A stretch of 64,000 nt of DNA from the NCBI GenBank assembly GCA_011503125.2, contig WWBZ02000022.1, positions 2,604,001 through 2,668,000 on the forward strand, written 5' to 3'. The notes beneath the pieces are model-generated. The model did not search any database. It had not been told where the DNA came from and was given only the letters and a program-made list of their open reading frames with translations. A program made the translations under genes and the position numbers. Positions 35,946 through 46,200 of the stretch are shown here, piece after piece (the stretch's first letter is position 1; the number at the start of each line of letters is the position of its first letter). Origin of the DNA: Botryosphaeria dothidea (lineage: Eukaryota; Ascomycota; Dothideomycetes; Botryosphaeriales; Botryosphaeriaceae).

Positions 35946-36695
35946 CTCCTTTTTCGTCTTGGCGTTGATAGAGTTAGATCGTGCTGGGTTCTTTGTGAAC
36001 GATAGTTCTTCTAGATTGTAGGCTGCTTCCGCGCTTCCGTTATCGCCGAAGGGTAGGCTGCGATTGTCAATAGCCTTCTGACGGCTGCTGTGGCAGCGAG
36101 GTCCAAGGCTTCTGCATGTGTGAAGGCAGTCTGACGTCATAATTGGCCATGTCGTCAGGGTGCTTTCCCGCTCTGCTCTACACATTCATGACCCTTAATC
36201 GCGACATGGAGAAAATCAGACCACTTCAGAGCCACTATCGGAGAACAAGCAGTCTGCTGCATGTCAACGGCAGTTGAGTATTTGGAATCTCTTTTTGCGA
36301 AGAGATCGCGCAGATTTCATTTGTTTGAACGCGGCAAAACCTCAAGCAGCGAAAGAAAGCTTGGCACACTTATCGATAAGCAGATGTCGCAAAGCACCAA
36401 CGGCGATGTCCATTATGCAGTCGAAGCGTCTACTATGAGAATCAGGAATCGATTAAGCCTGAATCAATATATTTAGAGGGCCGAGGATTAAAGCGGGAAC
36501 CATAATCTCCACAGCAATCTGCCCCTTAGGGGCGCATTATAGATGTAATCAAGCCTTTTGTATTTTATGCCAATCTAAGTAACTGTGCGAAAATTTGCCA
36601 CCTCCGATTGCGCAACTGCCGGCAATCACAGCACTTAAGAGGGTATCTAGCAATGTGAAGACTAATGCAAAAGGGGCGGACTAGTATGGAACCGA
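35946..36695. other. Intergenic between the OBAP and CorA-like genes
   Basis: 5' flank of the OBAP gene and 3' flank of the CorA-like gene. No supported coding sequence. Confidence 0.5.
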
Positions 36696-38910
36696 TCACA
36701 TGGTCGGCTCTCTCCAAACCGTATCCTGACGCTTCGGTTTCGGCATTCCTCCTTTCCAAGTAGGCTTGGGCTTCTGTACACCGCGCTTCTTGCGCGAGCG
36801 TGCAATCTTTCGCCTCTGGAACGTCTTTTGGAACCAGCGGACAATCATCTCTCGCATCATTCCGATGGAAGTGACAATCATCACTGGTACGGCGATATAC
36901 CAGAAGAACCTATCGCTGTGCTGGATAGCCCAGAACTGCTCGAAGTTTTGCCCGAAGTACCCAGTCAAGAACGTCAGAGGCAAGAAAAATATTGTAACGG
37001 CTGTTAGTTGCCGCATGCTCTCGTTCTGGTACGTGCTCATGATGTTGAAGATGAGATCGATCATATCGTCTACTGAAGATTAGTGACCAAATTGTAATGT
37101 TCAAGGCGAGCATCGCTGACCTGCAGACTTTCGCATCTCGTCAATCGCTTGACATATCATGATGCAGTGATCTTCAGCATCACCTAGATAGGTATGTGCA
37201 AGAGCGCTGATGGTGACACTGGAAGCAGTGCTGCGTGCAGGCTTTCCGTGCAGACCCGATGTGGCTGTGAGTGTCAGTTTGCCGTCGCCTTAACTCTCGT
37301 CAGCTGGAGGCGCTTACCGATCGATTCTTTCTTGTGATCACGCAGAGCATTAATCAGGCCCATTATAGGCTGAATTCTATTCCTGAGCACCGAAAGTTCC
37401 GTTGTCATAATGTCTGTGAGTGATCAGCGTAAGACCTTGATGCTCAAGGATAATCCGATCATCTTACACAACGCCTTGGAGTGGCCAATGCTCGGCTCTG
37501 TCAGAACGTCAAGCTCCAAGTCACTGATTGTATCCTCGTACGCAGCGGTCACTGGAATCGCCAAATCAATGATAGTGTCAATGAGCGCTTGCACCATCAT
37601 GCTCGCATCCGCACTGCGCCTCAGGATGGTATCGGGCGCCTCCAAACGTGTGATGATCGGCTTCTCCACATCTTCGGCGGAGTGCTCAAAGAAACAAATG
37701 CACGTATTGTCGCTGGTCAGGAATATCGAAACCTGCTCGACACTGACAGCGAGGTGCTTGTCCGAAAGGGCTGAATGCCGCTCCATGTACTCGGTCCTTT
37801 CGAGGTTGGGTCCACCCCGGTAACGTTGAAGGGTCCGGAACTTATGCTTCGGTTTTTCTTTTGCTAAGGCCCTTGGTGAGACGTACGAGTCCTTCCGCTC
37901 GAGCTTATAGCCACCGTTAGGGTTGATCTTTTCCAAGGAATGACCATCTTCAGAAGCACGGCGCGACTTTCGCAGGCGTTTGAACCACTTCCGGCTCTCT
38001 TTTTCTTGGCGCAGTGAATTGTCATCTTCAGAATCGCTGTTCGAAGAGCTGTCTGACGAGCTTCCGGTTTGGATAAGCTTCTGAAGGGTCAAGAGGACTG
38101 CGCACAAGATTAGTTTCTCTGACCCGGCAGATTGGAAAGTTTGGTGCGTTAGCCCTGCATCACGCATAACTTTGTAAATAGTGCGCAACTACAGGGCTAT
38201 TTGTGTAGGAATATTTGCCAGCTCTATACGCAGGGGTATGCAGTCACAAAGATTGGCTTCGGCAGTCCCAGCCGTCGTTAGAAATTGAACTGAAGTGTAA
38301 ACTTACAGAAGGCATGGTCAGAATACCAATCGGCCTTTGTTCGACCCCTAGTATTCATCAAGTCCTCAACCGCCAGCCTGTGGAGGTTCTTGTGGTTGCC
38401 CAGCGTTTTGATGACATCCCAGCTCAGGCCGTTGACACTGATCCAGCGACAGGCGGCCCAGTCTTCACGGGGCTGCTCCAGGAATGCTTCCAGGGTTTCG
38501 TTGTCCAGAGTGTGCTGCTCCATGTACTCGTCCGAGAAATCAACAACAGTGATGATGCACTCTTCCCTCAAATGGGAGTGGCGATGGTCCGCTTCGGTCT
38601 TGGCCGTGTCGATGCCCGGTTCGGCTCCCGGCTCGGCCTCCCAAACGGGCCGCGGCGTGGGGGAGTTGCGGTAGTGCTTGACCGTGTTGGAGCGAATTGG
38701 ACGGCGCTGGGCAGCGGTGGAGCTGTCGACCGAGTACCTGGCGTCCGCACCCGTCGACGCCGCGCTCTCGCGCCGGCTGCGACTGGTGCGCGGCGAGTGC
38801 GGCGACCGCTGAGCCTCGACATCATAGGGGCTGGTGGTGTTTAGGGAGTGCAAGTTGGAGGACCCCGCGGCGGGCGGGGTGTAGAAGTCGCGCACTGTTG
38901 GCTCAGCCAT
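36696..38910 (-). CDS. CorA-like Mg2+/divalent-metal transporter
   Basis: Five exons (38910-38307, 38097-37468, 37413-37318, 37264-37121, 37072-36696) give 616 residues. The introns are 209, 54, 53 and 48 bp and every phase closes. The N-terminal 90 residues are Ser/Arg-rich and disordered. A large cytosolic domain follows ([31 protein letters not shown] is the hallmark CorA segment), interrupted by an acidic, Ser/Asp-rich insertion near residues 215-260. Two membrane helices lie at the C-terminus ([19 protein letters not shown] and [15 protein letters not shown]), followed by a very basic tail. The pore-loop signature reads GQN (532-534, in GYFGQNF) instead of GMN. Location could be plasma or vacuolar membrane; metal specificity is not readable. 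Intron 1 is longer than the others, and the Phe-Phe at its junction is slightly unusual. Confidence 0.9.
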
Positions 38911-40314
38911 TGTGAGGGCTGCAAGGAGTGAAACAAGTGCTGCACTGCTGGGACCGGGAGCGAGTGCTAGCCAAGTGCAGCGACGGCTCTGGCGGCGTCA
39001 TGAGCAGCTCTCTGGGCGGGAGGGGTCCAAGGGTCGCGCCCTGAGGCCAGCTGCGAAGGCGGTTTGTCGGCCGTCAGCTCTAGATTGCGAGTCCGTATTA
39101 TTGACCAAGGGGGTGCTAGCCGAGGGGCTGGTCGAGTATCAAAGTGTTTGAGGCTGTCGCGCAGTGGAGCTCGTGGGCGGCGGAGTCCAGGAGACAGCGC
39201 GGACGGGAGCGCGCCATGACGGGAGCGCTCACTATTGTATCAAAGTCAGCCGTAGCAGAGGTCATCTGCAGCAGAAAGCCAGAGGCAGTTAAGCATGCAA
39301 CGAACGGCCTTGGAGCTTCGCGCGGCTTCGGCTGTGCGCAGGCGCCCACCGGCCGATTTCGATGGCCCCAGGCCCGCGCGCAACTCGGGCCAGCCCTGCA
39401 CGCGGTAGCGAGGCCGGTCGAGATGGGTGCGCGCTGCTGGGCCGCCCTTTTGGCGGACAATACGCCTGGTCGGAAATTGTGATTGGCCCTAGCTGGGCTT
39501 TTACTTCTGAGACACGCAGTATTTCGCGTGCAGGCGAGGCCGGTAAGCTATTAATCATCGGCAAGCCAAGCCCCAGGCCCCGGCGGCGAGGGCCCGGCAT
39601 TGGAGCATGAGAAGCCAAGGGTAATCTCGAGTCTCTCGGGCGCCAAGCGCAGCCTCCTCACTTTACAGCGCACCCGTCTGCCCACGCCAGACTCCTCCTC
39701 ACCCTACCTCGACCGCACTCGCCCACAACCCTCCGCCCACGCGCCGCTGCATCTTCTACTCCCCCGCCGCCGCCCCGAATCGACAACCACCCGCGTCCGC
39801 CACGAACCCCGCCCGCTCGCCGCCCGCTCGAGGACATCGGCAGCGCGCCATCGCCACGGCTCGTGCGCCTTCCCGACGTGGCCCCCTCAGGAGAGCAAAC
39901 ATCATCGAGGGCTGCCCCAGGCCATCGAAGCAGTCGACCGGCGTTGCTTACGCGCCCGGAGTGACCTCTACCGCCGCCCGACCGGTCCGGATGTCGCCTT
40001 GTCATCCTCTACTCTGATCGCACGCTCCACCTCAAGCCCTTCCCAGTGGCGCCCGAAGCTCTCGACGCTCGAATCCACAACTCCGCCGATTGGCGCACAC
40101 TCGACACCGTGTTTGCTTTCAGGACAGGGCGTTTGTTCTCTTGCATTGCTGGCGTTACTGGGTGCGTCTCGTTGCGTTCTGTCGCCATGTCTGACGAGCC
40201 TTCTGCTAACTCAAGCGCCGACCAGCTCTTTCTTCATTTCGGACCAACTTCGAAATCCCAGCATCTAGCCTCTATTAGGGAAAAACACCCCAGCATCTCC
40301 TCAACACCGCAATC
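38911..40314. other. Divergent promoter region (CorA-like and SamB-like genes)
   Basis: GC-rich. 39650-40314 is C-rich leader of the SamB-like gene. The frame 39600-40268 is Arg/Pro/Ser-rich leader sequence, not a gene. Confidence 0.5.
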
Positions 40315-42162
40315 ATGCGCGAAGTCAACTTCAGCATCCCAAACTCGAACAAGGCCTCCGTCGGCATCACCACGGCCCTCTATGACCGCCGGGCGCTCGA
40401 CTGCACCTCCACCCTCCCCCTCATCAACTCTCTCAACCATCTCGCCTACCTCACTACGTCGTCAGCCCGCATTCGTGATATTCTCACCGTCGATGGCGGC
40501 GTTGAGAGGCTGGTCTGCATATTGAAAGAGGGGAGGAGCAAGGACATGATGGACATCTGGAAGTGGAACCTCGCCTTCCAGTGTGTCGTGAACATCGGCG
40601 TTCGTGGATCGGAGACCGTAAGAACAAGGGTAGTGGAAGCCGACATGGTGCCTGTGATTGCTACCGTGCTGGACAATTACATCCGTGTCATCGACAAATG
40701 TCGGGAGAAGGCCGAGGCGGAGTACAAGCGCAGCAATCCCCGCTTTGGTATCTCCGGAAGGCACTACGGCCGGGCTGGTGATCCACTCGGCCCTGGCCTT
40801 GGTCATCGGTCAGAAAGGTCGCGGCGCCACGCCCCTCCGCCGATTGAGATTCCGCAGCCTCTACCCTTTCCTCAGCCGCAGATGGACACTCAACCCGCAG
40901 ATGCCATTCCGCAGCCCACATTCTCGATGAGCTCTCCTCCAGAGCGTACCACCTTCGGTCGATCGCACCACCATCATCACCACCGCAGCGAGAATCGGAC
41001 CCACAACCTTGCATCCAGGAGCGGCACGGGCCGTCAGCACGCAGCTCAAGCGCTCCACAGCGTCTCCACCATGGATACTCAGGACTCATTTGGCCTCCGC
41101 CCGGTTAGAGATGCCGACCGTCTCCCCTCCATGCTTCCTTCCCTACAGCGCGAGATGACTTCTCAACCCGAATCCCCCACCACTCCTAATGCTGTTGCAC
41201 AACCCGAGTCATCTAGGTCGCAGGCGGCAGCTCCTAGGAACCGTAGGCGACCATCTATCCGTCACCAGGTTTCCACTTCTGGTGATTCGGACAACGATGG
41301 TCAAGTCGAGGAGATCGTCGCCGACGACTCTAACACGGCGGGATCCGCAGGCGAACCGATTGTCGGCATCCAAAACGAAATAAACATGCAGGATATTGTT
41401 GATAACGAAGAGATGCTCGACGCTGGAGCGACGCCCGTGGGCTTGGCTGCTCCCGCCTCTGAAACCACTGACGCCGAGACTTTCAATATTACCCATCGCT
41501 CTGCTATTGATGGCAGTATTCTCAACCCGGCAGCAACGCAAGCGGCAGGTCCCTTGGGTTTCTCGCCTGTGCAGCCCGCCATTAACGTAGCAAATGCCAC
41601 CCCGCCTACAGGCATGCAGGCCAACTGGTACCCCCGCTCCGTCCAGGACCGTAATGCGACTGCAGGCGTGCTCGCTGCGATGCCTCGGGACGAGGACGTG
41701 CTCATGTCCCTGCAACTGTTGGCTTACGTCTCCAAGTATTGCAACCTTCGATCGTACTTCCAGAAGTCGCACCTGGTGCCCAAGCTTAAGATTGGCAAGG
41801 AGCTCAACCTTCTCGATGGAGATGGTTCGGCAGCAGTGACGGAGGAAGAAGAAGAGTGCGAGGAGGAGTATTTGCTACCTGACGATTTTAACATTTTCCC
41901 TCTGGTGGAGAAGTTCACCGTGCGCCATCATTCCCAGGATATGCAATACTGGGCAGGCGTGGTGATGCGCAACCTTTGCCGCAAGGATGACTCCCGTGGA
42001 GGCATTAGGCAGTGTGCTTACTATCAGTGCGGCAAGTGGGAGGAGTACACGCGCCAGTTTGCCAAGTGCCGTCGCTGCCGTCGGACAAAGTACTGCAGCA
42101 AGGAGTGCCAGAAGAGTGCCTGGGTGTACCACCGGCACTGGTGCGTCGCCGCGCAGCAATAA
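40315..42162 (+). CDS. samB: MYND-type zinc finger protein SamB (Mub1-like)
   Basis: A single exon of 615 residues. The N-terminal 150 residues (MREVNFSIPNSNKASVGITTALYDRRALDCTS, read in segments) are the conserved Armadillo-like region of SamB/Mub1. A Pro/Ser/His-rich centre includes a His cluster (HHHHHH near 40966-40985). A second conserved block starts at RNATAGVLAAMPRDEDVLMSLQLLAYVSKY. The C-terminal MYND finger has its Cys/His ligands spaced C-x4-C (CAYYQC), CRRC, CSKEC and H-x3-C (HRHWC). In Aspergillus samB affects conidiophore development; in yeast Mub1 is the partner of the Ubr2 ubiquitin ligase that turns over Rpn4. The equivalent role here is inferred from family. No intron is needed to give the full length. 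Confidence 0.92.
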   Translation: MREVNFSIPNSNKASVGITTALYDRRALDCTSTLPLINSLNHLAYLTTSSARIRDILTVDGGVERLVCILKEGRSKDMMDIWKWNLAFQCVVNIGVRGSETVRTRVVEADMVPVIATVLDNYIRVIDKCREKAEAEYKRSNPRFGISGRHYGRAGDPLGPGLGHRSERSRRHAPPPIEIPQPLPFPQPQMDTQPADAIPQPTFSMSSPPERTTFGRSHHHHHHRSENRTHNLASRSGTGRQHAAQALHSVSTMDTQDSFGLRPVRDADRLPSMLPSLQREMTSQPESPTTPNAVAQPESSRSQAAAPRNRRRPSIRHQVSTSGDSDNDGQVEEIVADDSNTAGSAGEPIVGIQNEINMQDIVDNEEMLDAGATPVGLAAPASETTDAETFNITHRSAIDGSILNPAATQAAGPLGFSPVQPAINVANATPPTGMQANWYPRSVQDRNATAGVLAAMPRDEDVLMSLQLLAYVSKYCNLRSYFQKSHLVPKLKIGKELNLLDGDGSAAVTEEEEECEEEYLLPDDFNIFPLVEKFTVRHHSQDMQYWAGVVMRNLCRKDDSRGGIRQCAYYQCGKWEEYTRQFAKCRRCRRTKYCSKECQKSAWVYHRHWCVAAQQ

Positions 42163-43231
42163 GCCCGCGGCGAGCTCGTCCTGCCTCGACCTTTTCCCTT
42201 TTCAGTCACAGTCATCATACCCATTTATTCAGCATTTGGCACGGCGCAGGGACAGAGATTCAGTTTGTGTGCATCAAAGAACTAATGACATGGGACGACT
42301 CATCCGTTTTTGAAACTCTTTGGCGGAATCTCACAGCTAGTAGGAGTTCTTTGGGGAGGGTTCTGCTTTCTACTTTTGGGCTGTTCGGTGGACGAGCAAA
42401 AAATTGATTCGTCTTCGTCTCTCACGAATCGGTTTATATTCATTGCTATTCAGTGTTGGATCCTGCCTCTTCTTTGTACGCAGCAACGGGCATATAGTTG
42501 ATCCGCTCCTTTTTTTTCTACTGGAGATAATTGCCTTTTGTCGAACAAGACCCGATCCCCTGTCTCGATGTGATACTGTGAACATGAAAGATCGCCAAGG
42601 AGAGCTTCCTCTCCACAGGGCGGCTCATTGCAGGCTTGGACTTGCGATCAATGGGGCCCGCGATGCGAACAGTGCCGGGCGCGTGTGCTCTCGGCTTTTC
42701 GGCAGCTAAGCTTCTGGCGACATTTGCATTGGAGATGAGCATGCAGCCTTGAAACAACCACGCGGCTGGCATCTATAGGACTGTCGGGATGAATGCTGAA
42801 AGCCAACAAAGAACCGTTCCTGCAGAGGGGCGAGCCAGTGAGGAGGAGCAGGTGGATTACGTCAGGCGGGCGGCTAAAATTAGACGGTGTCAGACAGACG
42901 GCAGGGCGGCGGGAGCGCAACTGACCAAGGGTGGCTCGGCGGCCTCAGGCCGTCGGCATGTCCAGCCAGCTGCGCGTTGACGAAGCCTCTCGGCTTCCAG
43001 AAGCACCAGGTTGCTGCGCCCCAGGCCACCTATGTGGTCCATTGAGCCTTGCGCGAACCATCCCCATGCAGCCTTGCGTCTTTCCACCATCTGTCCTGAC
43101 ATTCCGTCGTTTTTTCCAACCGCGATTCTTCACCCCACGGACCTCCAGCACGACGTCATTCGCTGCACACCGACCGCTGCCAAAAGCCAAGCTTCCCTTA
43201 TGACCCGCGCCTGTAGACACGCCCCCAGAGC
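42163..43231. other. Intergenic, no supported gene
   Basis: 3' flank of the SamB-like gene, then the leader of the P4-ATPase gene. Only short frames. Confidence 0.55.
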
Positions 43232-46200
43232 ATGAGCGGGCCCGCCGGCCGACCGAGTCCCCGCGAGCCAGATATGCGCAGAAGGCACTCATTCCACGTC
43301 GATGAAGACGCGATCGCCGAGGATGCACCTACGAATGCCGGCACCGGCATGCAGGACCTCGACAGGTCCGGCCGCAGAGTCTTCACGGATCCTGCGTCAC
43401 ACCAGCCTACCTCGATCTCATCCGGCGTCGACGGCGCCAATTTGCCCACCTCGCCGACGAACGCTGCGGCCGAGCGCGCACCCCGGGTCAGGTTTTCAAC
43501 GGATATCGAGCGAAGCGTGGTACCCGGCGACTTAGAAAGTGGAGATGGCAACGACAGGCTGCCCCCGGCGGCCTTGCCCGGAAGAGCAATGGGACATCTG
43601 GAGCGGCCGGGCACGCCCAATCTTTCTGTGGATACTGCGTCTGCGAATGTCCCGAGTGAGGCAGCTACGCGAAGCCAGGGAGATGCGCGATCGCCGGTCT
43701 CGAGTCCTACGGATACCCCGCAAACCGCCCGTTCCAGGCTATCGCCACTTTCGCCCGGTGGACGCAGCAGAGGATATTCGCTGCGCAGCTCTCTTTTCCG
43801 CCGTAATGTAGAGAATACTCCCGCATCACCCGAGGCCGTCATCGAGTTGCAGGATGCCGCAGCTTCCTCAAGTCAGGTTTCATCAACGCCGTCTGGATCC
43901 GGTCAGCCAAAGAAATCGCTGGATGGCGGCGCAAGCGTGAACGTTCGACAGTCTGAAGTTTCCCCTCCGCATGGCTATTCTGAGGTGCCCAAGAGTATAG
44001 ACGAGAAGGCTGCTTTCAAGGGAATCTCTGCGCTTCCCAATTACCAATCCTGGATCAATCGGAAGGAGGGGCGGAAGAGCCTTGCAAAGGAGTTCAAGGA
44101 GCAGGCTGAAAAATTGAGGAAGTTCATCCTACGGATCCAAGAAATTCCCCCGAGCAAAGACGGTCGACACATCGACCTTGATGCATCTCGCAAGAAGGCC
44201 TTAATTGATGAAAGAACTGGGAAACCCTATGTTCCCAATACCATTCGCTCGAGTCGTTACAATGCCTGGAATTTCTTGCCTCGGCAGCTCATTGCCCAGT
44301 TTTCAAAGCTCGCAAACTTCTACTTTTTATGCGTTTCGATTTTGCAAATGATACCCGGACTCAGTACCACTGGACAGTTCACTACCATCGTCCCCCTACT
44401 TTTCTTTGTCTCTCTCTCCATCGGTAAAGAAGGATATGACGATCTCCGAAGATACCGTCTGGACAAAGCGGAAAATAACCGCGAATGCACCGTCTTGCAT
44501 GCCTACAGGCCGGTAGACAAGGAAGCCGCAGAATCCGATCCGAAGGACGACCCAGCAGCCCCTTCTTTGGGGCCCATCCATTGGGCAACAACGAAGTGGA
44601 AGGATCTCAAGGTTGGTGACCTCGTCAAACTGCAGCGAGACGAGGCTGCTCCTGCAGATTTGGTTTTGCTCCACTCCAGCGGGCCCAATGGAATCGCGTA
44701 CGTTGAAACTATGGCGTTGGATGGCGAGACGAACTTGAAGAGCAAGCAGACATCAGCGTTGCTGGCGAAAGCTTGCAACAATGACGAAGAGATAGCTGCG
44801 TGCAGGGCACATTTCGTTGTAGAAGATCCCAATCTTGATCTTTACAACTTCGAGGGCCGCATCACATATGGTGATGAAACTGCACCGCTCACCAATGCCG
44901 AGATCATTTACCGAGGTAGCATCCTCAGGAACACCCCGGAAGCCGTCGGCATGGTTATCTATTCTGGCGAGGACTGCAAGATCCGAATGAATGCGAACAA
45001 GAACCCGAGGATCAAGGCACCAGCCCTACAAACTCTTGTCAACCGGATCATCATAATCATCGTCATTTTTGTCATTCTATTGGCAATCTTCAATACCGTT
45101 GCTTACCAGATTTGGTCGGCCAAGGAGGAAGATGATGCATGGTACTTGACGGATGCTAGTGTTGCGTTCTTCCCAATTCTTGCGTCATTCATCATTATGT
45201 TCAATACCATGATTCCTCTCTCTCTCTATGTGAGTTTGGAAATTGTCAAGGTTTGGCAAATGTGGATGTTGAACGATATCGACATGTATCACAAGGAGAG
45301 CAATACACCTTTCGAGCCCCGTACATCCACGATTAACGAGGAACTTGGTCAAGTCAGTTACATCTTCTCCGACAAGACCGGAACTCTCACGGATAATACG
45401 ATGAAGTTTCGCAAGATGTCTGTCGCTGGAACCGCCTGGCTGCATAATTTTGACCTGGATCAACCCGAAAGCATGCTTATCCGACGCCCAACCCACAAGA
45501 AAAAGAACAAGGGCAAGAAGCCTCTGCGAAAGAGCCTGGCATCTGTTAAGCACGCCATGAAGCCCGAACAAAGCGGATTTGAAAATCTGGGAAGTGAGGA
45601 GGGCGCGACAGAAGCTGTGGAAGAGCCGGAAGAAGCACAATGGACTTCGTCGGCTCGCCCTGAAAAGCCTCAGTCAGAACTGCTCACAAGCGACATGATC
45701 AAGTACATCCAGCGTAAGCCGTACACGCTGTTCGCAAAAAAGGCACGGATGTTTCTGTTGTCAATCGCTCTGTGCCACACATGTCTACCTGAGAAGCAGA
45801 AAGATGGCACCACCGATTTTCAAGCTTCGTCCCCTGATGAATTAGCTCTCGTAAGAGCTGCACAGGAGCTCGAGTACATGGTTATCGATCGCGACGTAGG
45901 CACGATCACGCTCAAGAGTTTTCAATCTGCGGACGGCGAACCTATCGTCGAGGTATTTGAGGTTCTCGACGTCATCGAATTCTCTAGCAAGCGGAAGAGA
46001 ATGTCAGCCATTGTCCGTTTCCCCGATAACCGCATCTGCCTTTTGTGCAAGGGAGCCGATTCGATTGTCATGCAACGCCTCAAGAACGCCTCACTTGCCC
46101 ATCAGAAGGTCGTTGAGATTGAGCGCCGAGCGAACAAGAGGAAGAGTATGGAGGCCCAAGTTGCTATTGCGCGAAAGAGCGAGCAGATTGAGCGCAAGAG

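Noticed and set aside
39600..40268. 222-codon frame before the SamB-like gene
   Set aside because: Arg/Pro/Ser-rich, no conserved segment, lies in the C-rich leader; SamB starts cleanly at 40315.
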